From the NCBI GenBank assembly GCA_005778835.1, contig SXMG01000001.1:1-42703 (forward strand): DNA of 42,703 nt, given 5' to 3'. The translations under genes were made by a program, and so were the position numbers. The DNA is from Actinomycetota bacterium. GTDB taxonomy: Bacteria; Actinomycetota; Actinomycetes; Actinomycetales; Microbacteriaceae. The notes beneath the pieces are model-generated. The model was not told the DNA's origin and made no database searches. It worked only from the letters and a program-made list of their open reading frames with translations. Below, piece by piece: positions 1-8,377 of the stretch (position 1 is the first letter of the stretch; each line of letters starts with the position of its first letter).

Positions 1-1
1 C

Positions 2-841
2 CCGGTTGCTTTCGATGCGACGACGGGCACGACGGGCATGCTCGCTCCGGGCACCTACACGGTCTTCGGTGTCGATGGTGATGCTACGGATGACTTCGCG
101 GTCTCGGCCTTCGAGCAGGACTTCACGATCGACCCCTTCACTGAGGACTGCGGCGGTGAGCTCGGGTCTGTCGTCGTTCCGATCGTGACCTACGTGGACC
201 GATGCGAGGGGGAGGGCCCGAATGCCTTGCGCTTCGCGACCTTCACCGTGACCGATGTCGAGAACGCGTCGTACACCTACACGGTCAACGGTGGCGCGCC
301 GATCGCGGTCGACTTCGGTGGCGAAGAGACGGTGACGATTCCGGTCAATCCTCTCGACATGGTCGTCGTCACGGCGACGCCCGCCGAGGGCTTCGAGCTG
401 AACGACGGCTATGAGCCCTGGAGCCACTCGTTCATCGGCGCTGCGTTCTGCCCGGGTACATTCCCGGCAACTGTCGCGGCCGCCGACATCACCCCCGCCG
501 ACTGCGAGGGCAGCGACGTCGTGGTGACGCTCACCAATGAGCCGGGAGTGGTCTGGACCCTCAACGGCCAGGTCGTTGACGGAAACGCTGTTCACGAGCT
601 CGCGCCCGGTTCTGCTGTGACCTTGACGGCAGGGCTCGAGGGTCCGGAAGGTGCGTACACCTGGAGCGAACCTGACCAGCAGACCCTCTGGACGGCGGAC
701 GGCACGTCTGACGAAGACTGCCTGTCGAGCCTCGCCTACACCGGCACCAACGTCGGCACCGAGTGGATCGGGGTGGCGGCTGTTCTGATGATGATCGTCG
801 GAATGGGCTTCGTCATCCGTCGCCGGAGCGTCGAGATCTAG
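2..841 (+). CDS. LAXTG-anchored surface repeat protein, 5' end outside window
   Basis: The reading frame is open from the first bases of the window, so the start codon and signal peptide lie upstream; about 279 residues are visible. The visible part is acidic, rich in Thr/Val/Gly and low in Lys. It consists of beta-rich modules of roughly 75-90 residues, each with a pair of cysteines and a 'PGTY-V' or 'W-LNG' type core. It ends in LAYTG (nt 731-745), a hydrophobic stretch of about 20 residues and a short tail with RRR. That is a sortase signal of the LAXTG kind used by class E sortases in high-GC actinobacteria. I infer a protein covalently attached to peptidoglycan, with an adhesive or structural role; its ligand is unknown. 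The next gene is a paralogue with the same modules and anchor. No sortase gene is in the window. Confidence 0.8.
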   Translation, partial: PVAFDATTGTTGMLAPGTYTVFGVDGDATDDFAVSAFEQDFTIDPFTEDCGGELGSVVVPIVTYVDRCEGEGPNALRFATFTVTDVENASYTYTVNGGAPIAVDFGGEETVTIPVNPLDMVVVTATPAEGFELNDGYEPWSHSFIGAAFCPGTFPATVAAADITPADCEGSDVVVTLTNEPGVVWTLNGQVVDGNAVHELAPGSAVTLTAGLEGPEGAYTWSEPDQQTLWTADGTSDEDCLSSLAYTGTNVGTEWIGVAAVLMMIVGMGFVIRRRSVEI

Positions 842-848
842 CCAGAAC

Positions 849-907
849 CTCGACGAGCGCAGATGCGCCGGGCCGACCCGAACACGGCCCGGCGCATCCT
901 CGTCGAG
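849..907 (+). terminator. Strong hairpin after the first surface protein
   Basis: A perfect 12-bp stem (ATGCGCCGGGCC at 863-874, GGCCCGGCGCAT at 886-897) with an 11-base loop begins 22 bases after the stop codon. It is enclosed by a second pair, CTCGACGAG (849-857) and CTCGTCGAG (899-907). No T-tract follows, so this is either a T-poor intrinsic terminator, which is common in actinobacteria, or a 3' stabilising structure. Confidence 0.7.
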
Positions 908-1129
908 AAGGAACACCGGGTGGTCTCGTGGAGAGAGCACCCCCGTCCGAGGGCAGACAGACCGGTCTATGTAGCGATCTGATTCGAAAAACGAATATTG
1001 TTGGACTTTGCACGACCCCTGCACGTGCGCGTCGCACCCACGACGGCGCACGCACCACAACCCGAATACCCGAACACCTGCACTCTCCCCCCAAGAGAGC
1101 ACGGGCTCCCTACCCGAGGAACCCCCTTT
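908..1129 (+). promoter_or_regulatory. Upstream region of the large surface protein, with an AT-rich inverted repeat
   Basis: No credible gene lies here. The stretch around 965-1010 is clearly more AT-rich than its surroundings and contains ATTCG-AAAAA-CGAAT (982-996), a 5-bp inverted repeat around an A5 core. A promoter for the gene at 1130 probably lies in this island, leaving a leader of over 100 bases. A GAGGA ribosome-binding site is at 1116-1120. The exact -10 and -35 boxes are not clear. Confidence 0.4.
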
Positions 1130-4100
1130 ATGTTGCGCAAAGAGCAGCGCCGTCACGAGCGCCGCAGTACTCTCCGTCGTCGTCTTCTCGCGGGCTCCAC
1201 CGCCGCCATCCTCGCCCTCGGTATGGCCGCGGGCGGTGCGGCCCCGGCCTTCGCCGCCCCGCCGAGCAGCGGTCTGCCGACCCCGATCGTCGACGCCGGC
1301 GGCGTCACGACCTACGATCAGGGCGGCCTCGTCTGCAGCGCGTCGAGCATCGGCTTCCAGAAGCCTGACGCGCTCGACAGTCCGAACCTCGACAGCGACG
1401 GCTCCTACGCCGCCAACTGGGGCACCATCAGCTGGGATGAGTCCACGCGCACCGTCACGTGGTCGATCGTCGACGGCTGGGACGTCGACGTCTGCGTGAA
1501 GGGCGGCACCGTCCTCTCCCTCCTCGACACGAGCGAGACCGCGGGCACGAGCTACACCCACACCTATGCGGGCCTCTCGCACCTCGGCTTCCGTATCAAC
1601 GCCTCGACGCCGGGCAACGACCTCGACTGCGTCACGGCCACGAACTTCCAAGGCCGCGCGCTCACCAACGGCGACCACATCAACATGGACATCGTGCAGG
1701 GCGGCACGAAGTTCCAGATCAACGCCCAGATCGACATCCGTCAGAGTCAGGACCCGGCCAGCGAGTCGGGCCTGGTCGTGCGCGTGAACGCCCCCGGCGG
1801 GCCGTACACCCTGCCGCTCTCGAACGCCGAGCGCGACTCCGGGGTCTTCTCCTTCTCGTACTCGACCTACCTCTCCGGCCAGTGGACGGTCGAGTGGGTG
1901 CAGTTCAACAGCACGTACTTCAACCAGAGCCGCAACGCGGGCGCGTTCCTCGTCTGCGGCGATCTGCCGACCGAGAACCTCGTCACCCCGACCGCGCGCA
2001 TGGTCGACCTCGAGTGCGACACCGACGGCTCATACACGCTCGACGACATCGAGGGCGTGCGCTGGTTCATCGGCGACGCCGAGGTTCAGCCGGGCACCTA
2101 CACGGTGAAGACTGAGCAGACGATCGTGGTGCGCGCCGAGGCCGACGCGCCCGAGTTCGGGCTCGAGCCCGGCGCCACCGACGAGTTCACCTTCGTGTTC
2201 ACTGAGCCCGACGACTGCGTGCTGCCCTGCCTGCCCGCCAGTGCCGTCTCGTACACCTACTACAACCTGTCGAACGCCACGCTCGCCAACCCCGCCAACT
2301 CCGGTCTCATCACCGTGACGGCGCGCGAGGGCTACAGCGCCGAGCTGTGCGACCCGTTCTGGGTCGTCGCGGCCGCATGGGACTTCAGCTCATCGACGAG
2401 CATCTGGCCCCAGACGCTGAGGTCGACAGACCCTGCGGGCGACCACGTCGAGGGCTTCGTCGACTCGGTCGGCACGTACTTCTTCCACGCGCCGGTCGAC
2501 TGCGGGCAGGGCGATGTCTACGCCTCGTTCGACGCTATGCCGTACGTGGGCCCCGAACTGTTCGGACCGAGCAACCCCTTCACCGAGCGCTTCTTGCACC
2601 AGATGGGCTTCACGGGCCCGAACCCCACCTATTTTGTGACGGCTCCCGGCTGCAACCTGGCGAACCCGATCGCACCGACGGCGACCCCCATCGTCGAATG
2701 CGGCACCTACGGGTCGATCGACATCTCTGACGTCGCCAACCCCTACGTGGGCTACACCGTGTACCGCGGCGCTGCCGACGAGAATGGCTCAGTCGCGGGT
2801 CTCGACACAGTCGCGATCGACGACGCCACCGAGGGTGTCTTCACGGTCGTGGCAACGGCCCTCAATGGCCACATCTTCGCGCCGGGCACCGAGCGGCAGT
2901 GGGAGTTCGACCTGGGCGAGTACTACCCGTGCCCTGTCGAGGTCGAGCCGGTGGCGCAGAAGAGCACCTGCGAGACGGGTGGCGCGTCGATTCTGCTGCC
3001 CCCCGTCGAGGGCGTCGTGTGGTTCGTGAACGGCGTCGAGACGCCGGGCAGCCTGACGCCCATCGAGGTGCTCGAGGCCGGTGACTACACGGTGACTGTC
3101 GAGATCGACTCTGACGCCGACGGCGGCCCCTACGCCTTCGCCGACGGAGCCGTGATCTCCTGGCCGTTCGTCTTCACCGAAGACGAGCTCTGCGAGCTGG
3201 GTCAAGAGACGTTCACCAACGCCGCGATCGGGTTCATCGACCCGACGTGCGACCTGGGCCAGCGCCTCGACCCGACCAAGCTCGTCGTGGCCGACGACAC
3301 TCTTGCCGAGCTGCAGAGCTATGAAGAGTTCACCGACGGCTCGTACGAGGTCGTGTTCGTGACGATCGACCCGGATGCTCGCTTCGTCGAGTTCGAGACC
3401 CACGCTCCCGGGCGCACGGTGTCAGAGGGTGGCACGGTGCTCACGTTCACCGGGCAGCTGCTCGGGCCCGACCGCGGCAGCGAGTGCGTCACGACCGTGG
3501 AGCTGACCGACCCGGTCACCTACACCGACTCATGCATCTTCGGCGGCAGCTTCACGATCTACCGGGTCGTGGGCATCGCTTACACGGTGTTCATCAACGA
3601 CGAGACCCCCTTCGTCGTCGAGTGGGCCGATGGTGAGCGCACGCGCACTTACGACGTCGAGGAAGGTGACAGCGTGCGTGTCGAGCCCTCGCCGGAGAGC
3701 GACCGCTACACGATCTCGCCCGACCCGGCACCGTTCGAGCGCACCTTCGCGGTGTACGACGACGACTGCCTGCCGACCCTTCCGCTGACCGAGGCGAGCG
3801 TCACGTTCATTCCGGCCACCTGCCTCGACGCCACCAACCGGGTCGTGCTGCCGGAAGTCGAGGGTGTTCAGTGGTGGGTCGACGGAGATCAAACAGTGGC
3901 TGGCACGTGGCCCCTGCCCGCCGGCGAGGTTGTCGTCGAAGCGACTCCTCTGCAGGGCTACGGCTTCGGTCTTGAGACCGAGACCCGGTGGGAGTTCGAG
4001 TTCGCCGCAGCTGACGAGGCGTGCGACCTGTCGTCGCTCGCCGAGACGGGAGCGTCGAACGCTCTGGTCGGCATCGGACTCGCGGCCGTGCTCATCACGC

Positions 4101-4147
4101 TCGCCGGCTTCGGCGTGGTCATCGGCCGCCGCTTCCAGCAGGCCTGA
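1130..4147 (+). CDS. Large LAXTG-anchored surface protein with tandem beta modules
   Basis: A protein of 1005 residues, predicted to be secreted and wall-anchored. The ATG at 1130 is chosen because GAGGA (1116-1120) precedes it and the protein then begins with a classical signal peptide: a basic region (RRR near residue 17), a hydrophobic core and an AFA cleavage site near residue 42. An N-terminal beta-rich region (about 43-280) is followed by five recognisable modules starting near residues 283, 512, 600, 788 and 883. Each has a central 'EGV-W-V-G' or similar strand, a 'G-Y-V' strand and a closing Phe/Trp-rich strand ending in an acidic Cys motif such as EPDDC or DDDC. The C-terminus is LAETG (nt 4037-4051), a membrane segment and a tail with RR. 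The pairwise cysteines could form intradomain disulphides. It is a paralogue of the preceding gene. Binding partner and function are unknown; an adhesin or stalk role is inference. Confidence 0.85.
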   Translation: MLRKEQRRHERRSTLRRRLLAGSTAAILALGMAAGGAAPAFAAPPSSGLPTPIVDAGGVTTYDQGGLVCSASSIGFQKPDALDSPNLDSDGSYAANWGTISWDESTRTVTWSIVDGWDVDVCVKGGTVLSLLDTSETAGTSYTHTYAGLSHLGFRINASTPGNDLDCVTATNFQGRALTNGDHINMDIVQGGTKFQINAQIDIRQSQDPASESGLVVRVNAPGGPYTLPLSNAERDSGVFSFSYSTYLSGQWTVEWVQFNSTYFNQSRNAGAFLVCGDLPTENLVTPTARMVDLECDTDGSYTLDDIEGVRWFIGDAEVQPGTYTVKTEQTIVVRAEADAPEFGLEPGATDEFTFVFTEPDDCVLPCLPASAVSYTYYNLSNATLANPANSGLITVTAREGYSAELCDPFWVVAAAWDFSSSTSIWPQTLRSTDPAGDHVEGFVDSVGTYFFHAPVDCGQGDVYASFDAMPYVGPELFGPSNPFTERFLHQMGFTGPNPTYFVTAPGCNLANPIAPTATPIVECGTYGSIDISDVANPYVGYTVYRGAADENGSVAGLDTVAIDDATEGVFTVVATALNGHIFAPGTERQWEFDLGEYYPCPVEVEPVAQKSTCETGGASILLPPVEGVVWFVNGVETPGSLTPIEVLEAGDYTVTVEIDSDADGGPYAFADGAVISWPFVFTEDELCELGQETFTNAAIGFIDPTCDLGQRLDPTKLVVADDTLAELQSYEEFTDGSYEVVFVTIDPDARFVEFETHAPGRTVSEGGTVLTFTGQLLGPDRGSECVTTVELTDPVTYTDSCIFGGSFTIYRVVGIAYTVFINDETPFVVEWADGERTRTYDVEEGDSVRVEPSPESDRYTISPDPAPFERTFAVYDDDCLPTLPLTEASVTFIPATCLDATNRVVLPEVEGVQWWVDGDQTVAGTWPLPAGEVVVEATPLQGYGFGLETETRWEFEFAAADEACDLSSLAETGASNALVGIGLAAVLITLAGFGVVIGRRFQQA

Positions 4148-4159
4148 TCGCAGCGCATC

Positions 4160-4201
4160 GTCGAACCGGGCCCCGTTCTCTGAGCGGGCGCCCGGTTCGA
4201 C
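4160..4201 (+). terminator. Hairpin after the large surface protein
   Basis: GTCGAACCGGGC (4160-4171) and GCCCGGTTCGAC (4190-4201) form a perfect 12-bp stem 13 bases after the stop codon. A nested CCCG/CGGG pair can form inside the 18-base loop. There is no T-run, as with the hairpin after the first surface gene, so both genes appear to end in the same style of G+C-rich terminator. Confidence 0.7.
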
Positions 4202-4217
4202 GTGGCACGATGACGCC

Positions 4218-4625
4218 ATGATCAGCACAGGGCTCGCTCGGCAGCTGCGTGATGCGGGGCTGCGCTGGAAGCCCGCGTCTGGCGACCGATTCCAGATCGA
4301 CCGCAGCGAGTTCGATTCCGAGGTCTTCACCGTGAGCGAGCTCACGGTCGAGGCGCACGAGTACTCGACCGGCACCGTGCTCGGCTTCAACGGCACGACG
4401 GAGTGGGCCCTTGACTCCGTCGATGTGAACGACGCCCTCTGGCTGCCGCGCGAAGACCAGTTGCGCGACCTGCTTCGTGTCGCTTTCCGTTCGCTCGAGC
4501 GCACCGACTACGGGTACGTCGTCGCCCTCGACGTCGACGGCGACAGGCAGGTCTTCTCGAGCGTCTCGGCCCCCGAGGCCTACGGCCTCGCGCTGCTCGC
4601 TGTGCTCGATCGGGTCTCGGCCTGA
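4218..4625 (+). CDS. Conserved small actinobacterial protein, sometimes labelled CpaE-like
   Basis: A soluble protein of 135 residues. It resembles a short actinobacterial family that databases often label 'pilus assembly protein CpaE', but I see no P-loop or other CpaE ATPase feature, so I do not accept that function. Recognisable pieces are an N-terminal 'LR-AGL-W-P--GDRF' segment and a central 'FNGTTEWALDSV' and 'LWLPREDQLR' region. The start ATG (4218) has no ribosome-binding site but is preceded at six bases by CACGAT (4206-4211), fitting a leaderless start. The last 46 bases overlap the 3' end of hemA on the opposite strand, so the two mRNAs would be mutually antisense there. The molecular role is unknown. 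Confidence 0.7.
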   Translation: MISTGLARQLRDAGLRWKPASGDRFQIDRSEFDSEVFTVSELTVEAHEYSTGTVLGFNGTTEWALDSVDVNDALWLPREDQLRDLLRVAFRSLERTDYGYVVALDVDGDRQVFSSVSAPEAYGLALLAVLDRVSA

Positions 4626-5851
4626 GAACCTGACGCATCGACCGAGGAGTCGATGTCGAGGCCGTAGAGGGTGCGGATCGCCTCCGTCACCCGGTCACCG
4701 CGGCCCGCGGCAGCGTGGCGACGGGCGAGGGTCGACGGCGTGTGCAGCAGCACGCTCGTCAGGTGCCGCAGAGCCTCTTCGACGCGTCCATCGTCTCCAC
4801 GAGCTCGTGCCCGGTCGATCTCGGCCTGCACGACGCCCAGCACGTGCTCCCGCAGGGCGACGACAGCGGGCTCGACGGAAGCCGCCGTGACATAGGAGTG
4901 GGCGGCCGCGTCGACGACAGCTCGCGCATCCTCTTCCGCCGACCAGTGCACGAGGGGCGCGTGCAGGCGGATGGTCTCGAGGTCGAGCAGCGCGATGCCC
5001 TCGAGGGTGCCGACCGCCGGGTCAACGTTACGGGGGAGTCCCAGGTCGACGATGAGAGCGCGTGTGCCACCAGGCACGTCGTCGACGCCGACGCTCAGGC
5101 GCGTCGTGCAGGTGATGACGACCTCGGCGCGCTCCAGTGCTGCGCGTAGGTCGTTGGTGGGCTCGAGCCCCTGACGCTGGGCGAAGAGTTGGGCGCGGCC
5201 CGTGGGCGAGTAGACCGTGATGCGCCGGGCGCCCCGCTCGCGCAGCGACGCCACGGTCGTCGCGGCATAGCGGCCGGTGCCGATGATGAGCACTTCGGTG
5301 GCCGACCAGTCGCTGAGACGGCTGCTAACGAGGTCGATGGCGAGGCGGGCGAGCGAGCGGCCCGTGCGGCTCGCGTCGCCTTGCGCGCGCGCGGCGCGCG
5401 CGGTGCGGATGGCCTCTTGCACGACGTGGTCGAGGCGGCCCGAGCTTGTGCCGGTCGCGCGCGCGCGGCTCGCGGCGCGGCGCACCTGCCCGGCGATCTC
5501 TTCTTCACCGACGGCGACCGAGTCGAGCCCGGCGCAGACCGAGAACAAGTGGTGCACCGCCGCGGCGTCGTCGAGCACCTCGGCGGTCGTCGAGAGGTTG
5601 CGCGCGGCCCCGCCGCCGAGCTCGGCGAGCGCTCGCTCAAAACCCTGGCGAGCAAGCGCATGGGCCGTGATCGCCGGCGCGTCGATATCGAGGTACAGCT
5701 CGACGCGGTTGCACGTCGAGATAGCGACCGCACCGCGCAGTTCGGGCGCTCCACCAGCAACGGCGTCGGCGAGCTGTGCTGGGTCGACCGCGAGCCGTTC
5801 GAGGATCTCGAACGGAGTGTTCCGATGGTTGGCGGTCACGCACAGCAGCAC
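4580..5851 (-). CDS. hemA: Glutamyl-tRNA reductase
   Basis: Reduces glutamyl-tRNA(Glu) to glutamate-1-semialdehyde with NADPH, the committed first step of C5-pathway tetrapyrrole synthesis. The 423-residue protein has the catalytic-cysteine motif STCNRVELY (Cys about residue 47), a substrate-domain core with 'EEEIAGQVR', a Rossmann region containing 'IIGTGRYAATT', and a helical C-terminal dimerisation domain. The start is GTG at 5851, giving the typical N-terminus LLCVTANHRNTPF. TACACT (5860-5865 on the minus strand) lies eight bases before the start, with no ribosome-binding site, so a leaderless or nearly leaderless message is likely. It is divergent from the hemE operon, placing both halves of the pathway around one 124-base control region. 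Its 3' end overlaps the convergent gene at 4218-4625 by 46 bases. The Ser/Ala-rich last 15-20 residues look like a non-conserved tail. Confidence 0.95.
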   Translation of the reverse strand: MLLCVTANHRNTPFEILERLAVDPAQLADAVAGGAPELRGAVAISTCNRVELYLDIDAPAITAHALARQGFERALAELGGGAARNLSTTAEVLDDAAAVHHLFSVCAGLDSVAVGEEEIAGQVRRAASRARATGTSSGRLDHVVQEAIRTARAARAQGDASRTGRSLARLAIDLVSSRLSDWSATEVLIIGTGRYAATTVASLRERGARRITVYSPTGRAQLFAQRQGLEPTNDLRAALERAEVVITCTTRLSVGVDDVPGGTRALIVDLGLPRNVDPAVGTLEGIALLDLETIRLHAPLVHWSAEEDARAVVDAAAHSYVTAASVEPAVVALREHVLGVVQAEIDRARARGDDGRVEEALRHLTSVLLHTPSTLARRHAAAGRGDRVTEAIRTLYGLDIDSSVDASGSQAETRSSTASSARP

Positions 5852-5975
5852 GAGACACCAGTGTAGGCGGGCTTTCCCCGGAAACTCTGCGGACCCCGAG
5901 GGGGTATTGACGAGTGATGCTCGAACCCACCTCCCGTCGAGATTTCTTTCACCAGGGCCGCCCTATTCTGAGGGG
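5852..5975. promoter_or_regulatory. Divergent hemA / hemE promoter region
   Basis: On the plus strand TATTCT (5964-5969) is six bases from the hemE GTG. On the minus strand TACACT (5865-5860) is eight bases from the hemA GTG. Neither start has a usable ribosome-binding site, so both promoters probably give leaderless transcripts. A TTGACG at 5907-5912 is too far from either -10 box to be its partner at normal spacing. No operator palindrome stands out. Confidence 0.45.
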
Positions 5976-7058
5976 GTGACCCTGCCCCCCGCGCATCCGA
6001 TCGTCGATGGCCGAACCGCGACCTCGCCGCTCGTGCGCGCCCTGCGCGGTGACCGTCCCGAGCGGCCGCCGGTGTGGTTCATGCGGCAGGCGGGGCGCTC
6101 GCTGCCCGAGTATCGCGCGCTGCGCGCGGGCGGCGACATGCTGCAGGCGTGCTTGACGCCCGAGCTCGCGAGCGAGATCACACTGCAGCCCGTGCGACGC
6201 CATGGTGTGGACGCCGGCATCTTCTTCAGCGACATCGTCGTGCCCGTGCTGCTCGCGGGGCTGCCTATCCGCATCGAGCCCGGGCGCGGACCCGTGCTCG
6301 ACGACCCGATCCGCACGGCTTCCGACGTGCTGCGACTGCGCCCCCTCGACCCGGGCGCGCTCGACCCGATTCGCGAAGCCGTCGCGATGACCGTCGCCGA
6401 GCTCGGCTCGACGCCGCTCATCGGCTTCGGTGGGGCGCCGTTCACGGTCGCTGCGTACCTCGTCGAAGGCGGACCCTCGAAAGATCAGCAGCGTGCGCGA
6501 GCCATGATGCACGCCGACCCTCGCTCGTGGGCAGTGCTGCTCAACTGGTGCGCCGACGTGACGGGCCAGTTCGTGCGAGCGCAGGTCGAGGCGGGGGCCT
6601 CGGCCGCGCAGCTCTTCGACTCGTGGGTCGGCTCGCTGTCGGCCGTCGACTACCAGCGCCGTGTCGCCCCCCACACCAGGCGGGCGCTCGACCACTTGCG
6701 CGGTCTCGACGTGCCGCGCATCCACTTCGGTCTCGGTACCGACCGCATCCTGCCGCAGATCGCCGCCCTGGGCGTCGACGCCGTCGGCATCGACTGGCGC
6801 ATCCCCCTCGACGAGGCGAGCGCGACGCTCGGAGACACGATGCCCGTGCAGGGCAACATCGACGCCGCCTTGCTGACCGCGCCCTGGCCCGTGCTGGGCG
6901 CGCACGTCGACGACGTGCTGCGCCGCGGTCGCCAGGCGCCCGCGCACATCGTCAACCTCGGGCACGGCGTGCCGTCCGACACCGACCCCGAGGTGCTCAC
7001 GCGCCTCGTGCAGTACATCCACGCGGGCGAGACGACCCCGACGAGGACCGACTGGTGA
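5976..7058 (+). CDS. hemE: Uroporphyrinogen III decarboxylase
   Basis: Decarboxylates the four acetate side chains of uroporphyrinogen III to give coproporphyrinogen III. The protein has 360 residues, normal for the family. The N-terminal signature 'PPVWFMRQAGRSLPEYR' (residues 31-47) supplies the substrate-binding arginines, and 'FFSDIVVPV' supplies the conserved aspartate. 'GFGGAPFTVAAYLVEGG' and 'HFGLGT' type segments complete the TIM-barrel fold. The GTG at 5976 is chosen because the upstream frame has no homology and TATTCT sits six bases before it; the G-run is too close to act as a ribosome-binding site. The gene heads a seven-gene haem operon and overlaps hemG by four bases (GTGA). 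Confidence 0.95.
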   Translation: MTLPPAHPIVDGRTATSPLVRALRGDRPERPPVWFMRQAGRSLPEYRALRAGGDMLQACLTPELASEITLQPVRRHGVDAGIFFSDIVVPVLLAGLPIRIEPGRGPVLDDPIRTASDVLRLRPLDPGALDPIREAVAMTVAELGSTPLIGFGGAPFTVAAYLVEGGPSKDQQRARAMMHADPRSWAVLLNWCADVTGQFVRAQVEAGASAAQLFDSWVGSLSAVDYQRRVAPHTRRALDHLRGLDVPRIHFGLGTDRILPQIAALGVDAVGIDWRIPLDEASATLGDTMPVQGNIDAALLTAPWPVLGAHVDDVLRRGRQAPAHIVNLGHGVPSDTDPEVLTRLVQYIHAGETTPTRTDW

Positions 7059-8377
7059 CAACGCCCGAACCTGTCGAGACGCTCGTCATCGGGGCGGGCA
7101 TCGCCGGTCTCGTGCTCGCGCGCGAGCTCGTGCTGCAGGGCCGCCGGGTGCGCGTGCTCGAGGCCACCGACCGCGCGGGCGGGCAGGTCGCCTCTGTTGA
7201 GCTCGACGGCCTGAGCCTCGATGCTGGCGCCGAAGCCTTCGCGACGCGTGGCGGCACCGTGCGCGAGTACCTCGAGCGCATCGGCCTGGCCGACCGCATC
7301 ATCGCCCCGCGCGAGGCCCCCGCCTGGTTGCATGCCGCCGCGGGGCAGACCGTGCCGCTGCCCGCAGTGAGCCTGCTCGGAATCCCTGCAGCGCCGCTCG
7401 CCGACGACGTCGTCGCGGTGGTCGGCCGTCGCGGAGCCTGGCGCGGCTTGCTGGATACCCTGCTGCCCGGCCCCGTCGGCTCGCGCCTGCCGACCGTGGG
7501 CGCCCTCGTACGGCGGCGCATGGGCGACGCCATTCTCGAGAAGCTCGTGGCGCCGGTCGTCGAGGGCATCCACTCGACGCACCCCGACGATCTGCCTGTC
7601 TCAGCAGTGCCCGGGCTCGTGCACAACCTGTTGCGCGAGAACTCTCTCGGCCGGGCCGTCGCCCGCATGCGCATCGACGCCCCGGCCGGGTCGCTCGTCG
7701 CGAGTCTCGAGGGCGGCATGTCGACCCTCGTCGACGCGCTGCTCGCCGAGCTCATGCGCTTCGGTGTGCCCGTCGAGTACGGCGCGCGCGTCGCCGAGGT
7801 GCACCCCGATCACGTCGTGCTCGCGAGCGACCGCGATGATGCCAAGCCCGAGGTGCGCCACGGCCACGTCGTCGTCGCCGCGCCCGGGCTCGTCGACCCC
7901 GCCGACGGCTCGAGCGCCCTGCAGACGGCGACGCACCTCGCGGTGCTCGTGCTCGCGCGCGATGAGCGACTCGCCGCAGCGCCGCGCGGCACGGGCGTGC
8001 TCGTCGCGCGCGGCACCAGCGTCGTCGCGCGGGCCCTCACGCACGTCACCGCCAAGTGGGCGACCGTGCAGGCCGCGGCCGACGGACGCGAGGTCGTGCG
8101 ACTGAGCTACGAGCGCACCCCCACCCTCGAGCGGGCACGGCTCGATGCCGAGGCGCTGCTCGGGGTGAGCATCCCGAGCGATCGCGTGATCGCCGGCGAG
8201 ATCGTGACCTGGCTGCGCGCCGGCCGCATCGCCGTGACCGACGACGGAATTCCGGTCGTGGGCGAGCAGGTCGCCGGCAGCGGCCTCGCCGCCGTGATCG
8301 CCCAGGCGCACGCGATGGCCGAACAGCTCGGCGCCCCCGACGACTCTGAGACCCTGACGAAAGAGAGCACCCCGTGA
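7055..8377 (+). CDS. hemG: Coproporphyrinogen III oxidase (HemG/HemY-type FAD enzyme, CgoX)
   Basis: An FAD enzyme of 440 residues that oxidises a porphyrinogen with six electrons. The N-terminal dinucleotide-binding motif GAGIAG (residues 13-18) is followed by 'VLEATDRAGGQV'; the C-terminus ends in the usual 'AVIAQAHAMAEQL' helix. Database names are usually protoporphyrinogen oxidase HemY/HemG. In a genome with hemQ, and with no hemF or hemN seen here, the expected substrate is coproporphyrinogen III, giving coproporphyrin III. That assignment rests on established knowledge of the coproporphyrin-dependent pathway plus gene context. The GTG start overlaps the hemE stop and the gene overlaps hemQ by four bases, so translational coupling is likely. 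Confidence 0.9.
   Translation: MTTPEPVETLVIGAGIAGLVLARELVLQGRRVRVLEATDRAGGQVASVELDGLSLDAGAEAFATRGGTVREYLERIGLADRIIAPREAPAWLHAAAGQTVPLPAVSLLGIPAAPLADDVVAVVGRRGAWRGLLDTLLPGPVGSRLPTVGALVRRRMGDAILEKLVAPVVEGIHSTHPDDLPVSAVPGLVHNLLRENSLGRAVARMRIDAPAGSLVASLEGGMSTLVDALLAELMRFGVPVEYGARVAEVHPDHVVLASDRDDAKPEVRHGHVVVAAPGLVDPADGSSALQTATHLAVLVLARDERLAAAPRGTGVLVARGTSVVARALTHVTAKWATVQAAADGREVVRLSYERTPTLERARLDAEALLGVSIPSDRVIAGEIVTWLRAGRIAVTDDGIPVVGEQVAGSGLAAVIAQAHAMAEQLGAPDDSETLTKESTP

Noticed and set aside
2789-3403. A 204-residue antisense open frame within the large surface protein
   Set aside because: It mirrors the codon bias of the real gene on the other strand and lacks any recognisable motif or ribosome-binding site.
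4218-4625. Pilus assembly ATPase CpaE
   Set aside because: No P-loop or receiver domain is visible in 135 residues; the name seems to be a database label carried over.
5277-5975. Upstream extension of the hemE frame
   Set aside because: It runs antisense through hemA and is Arg/Ser/Ala-rich shadow sequence.
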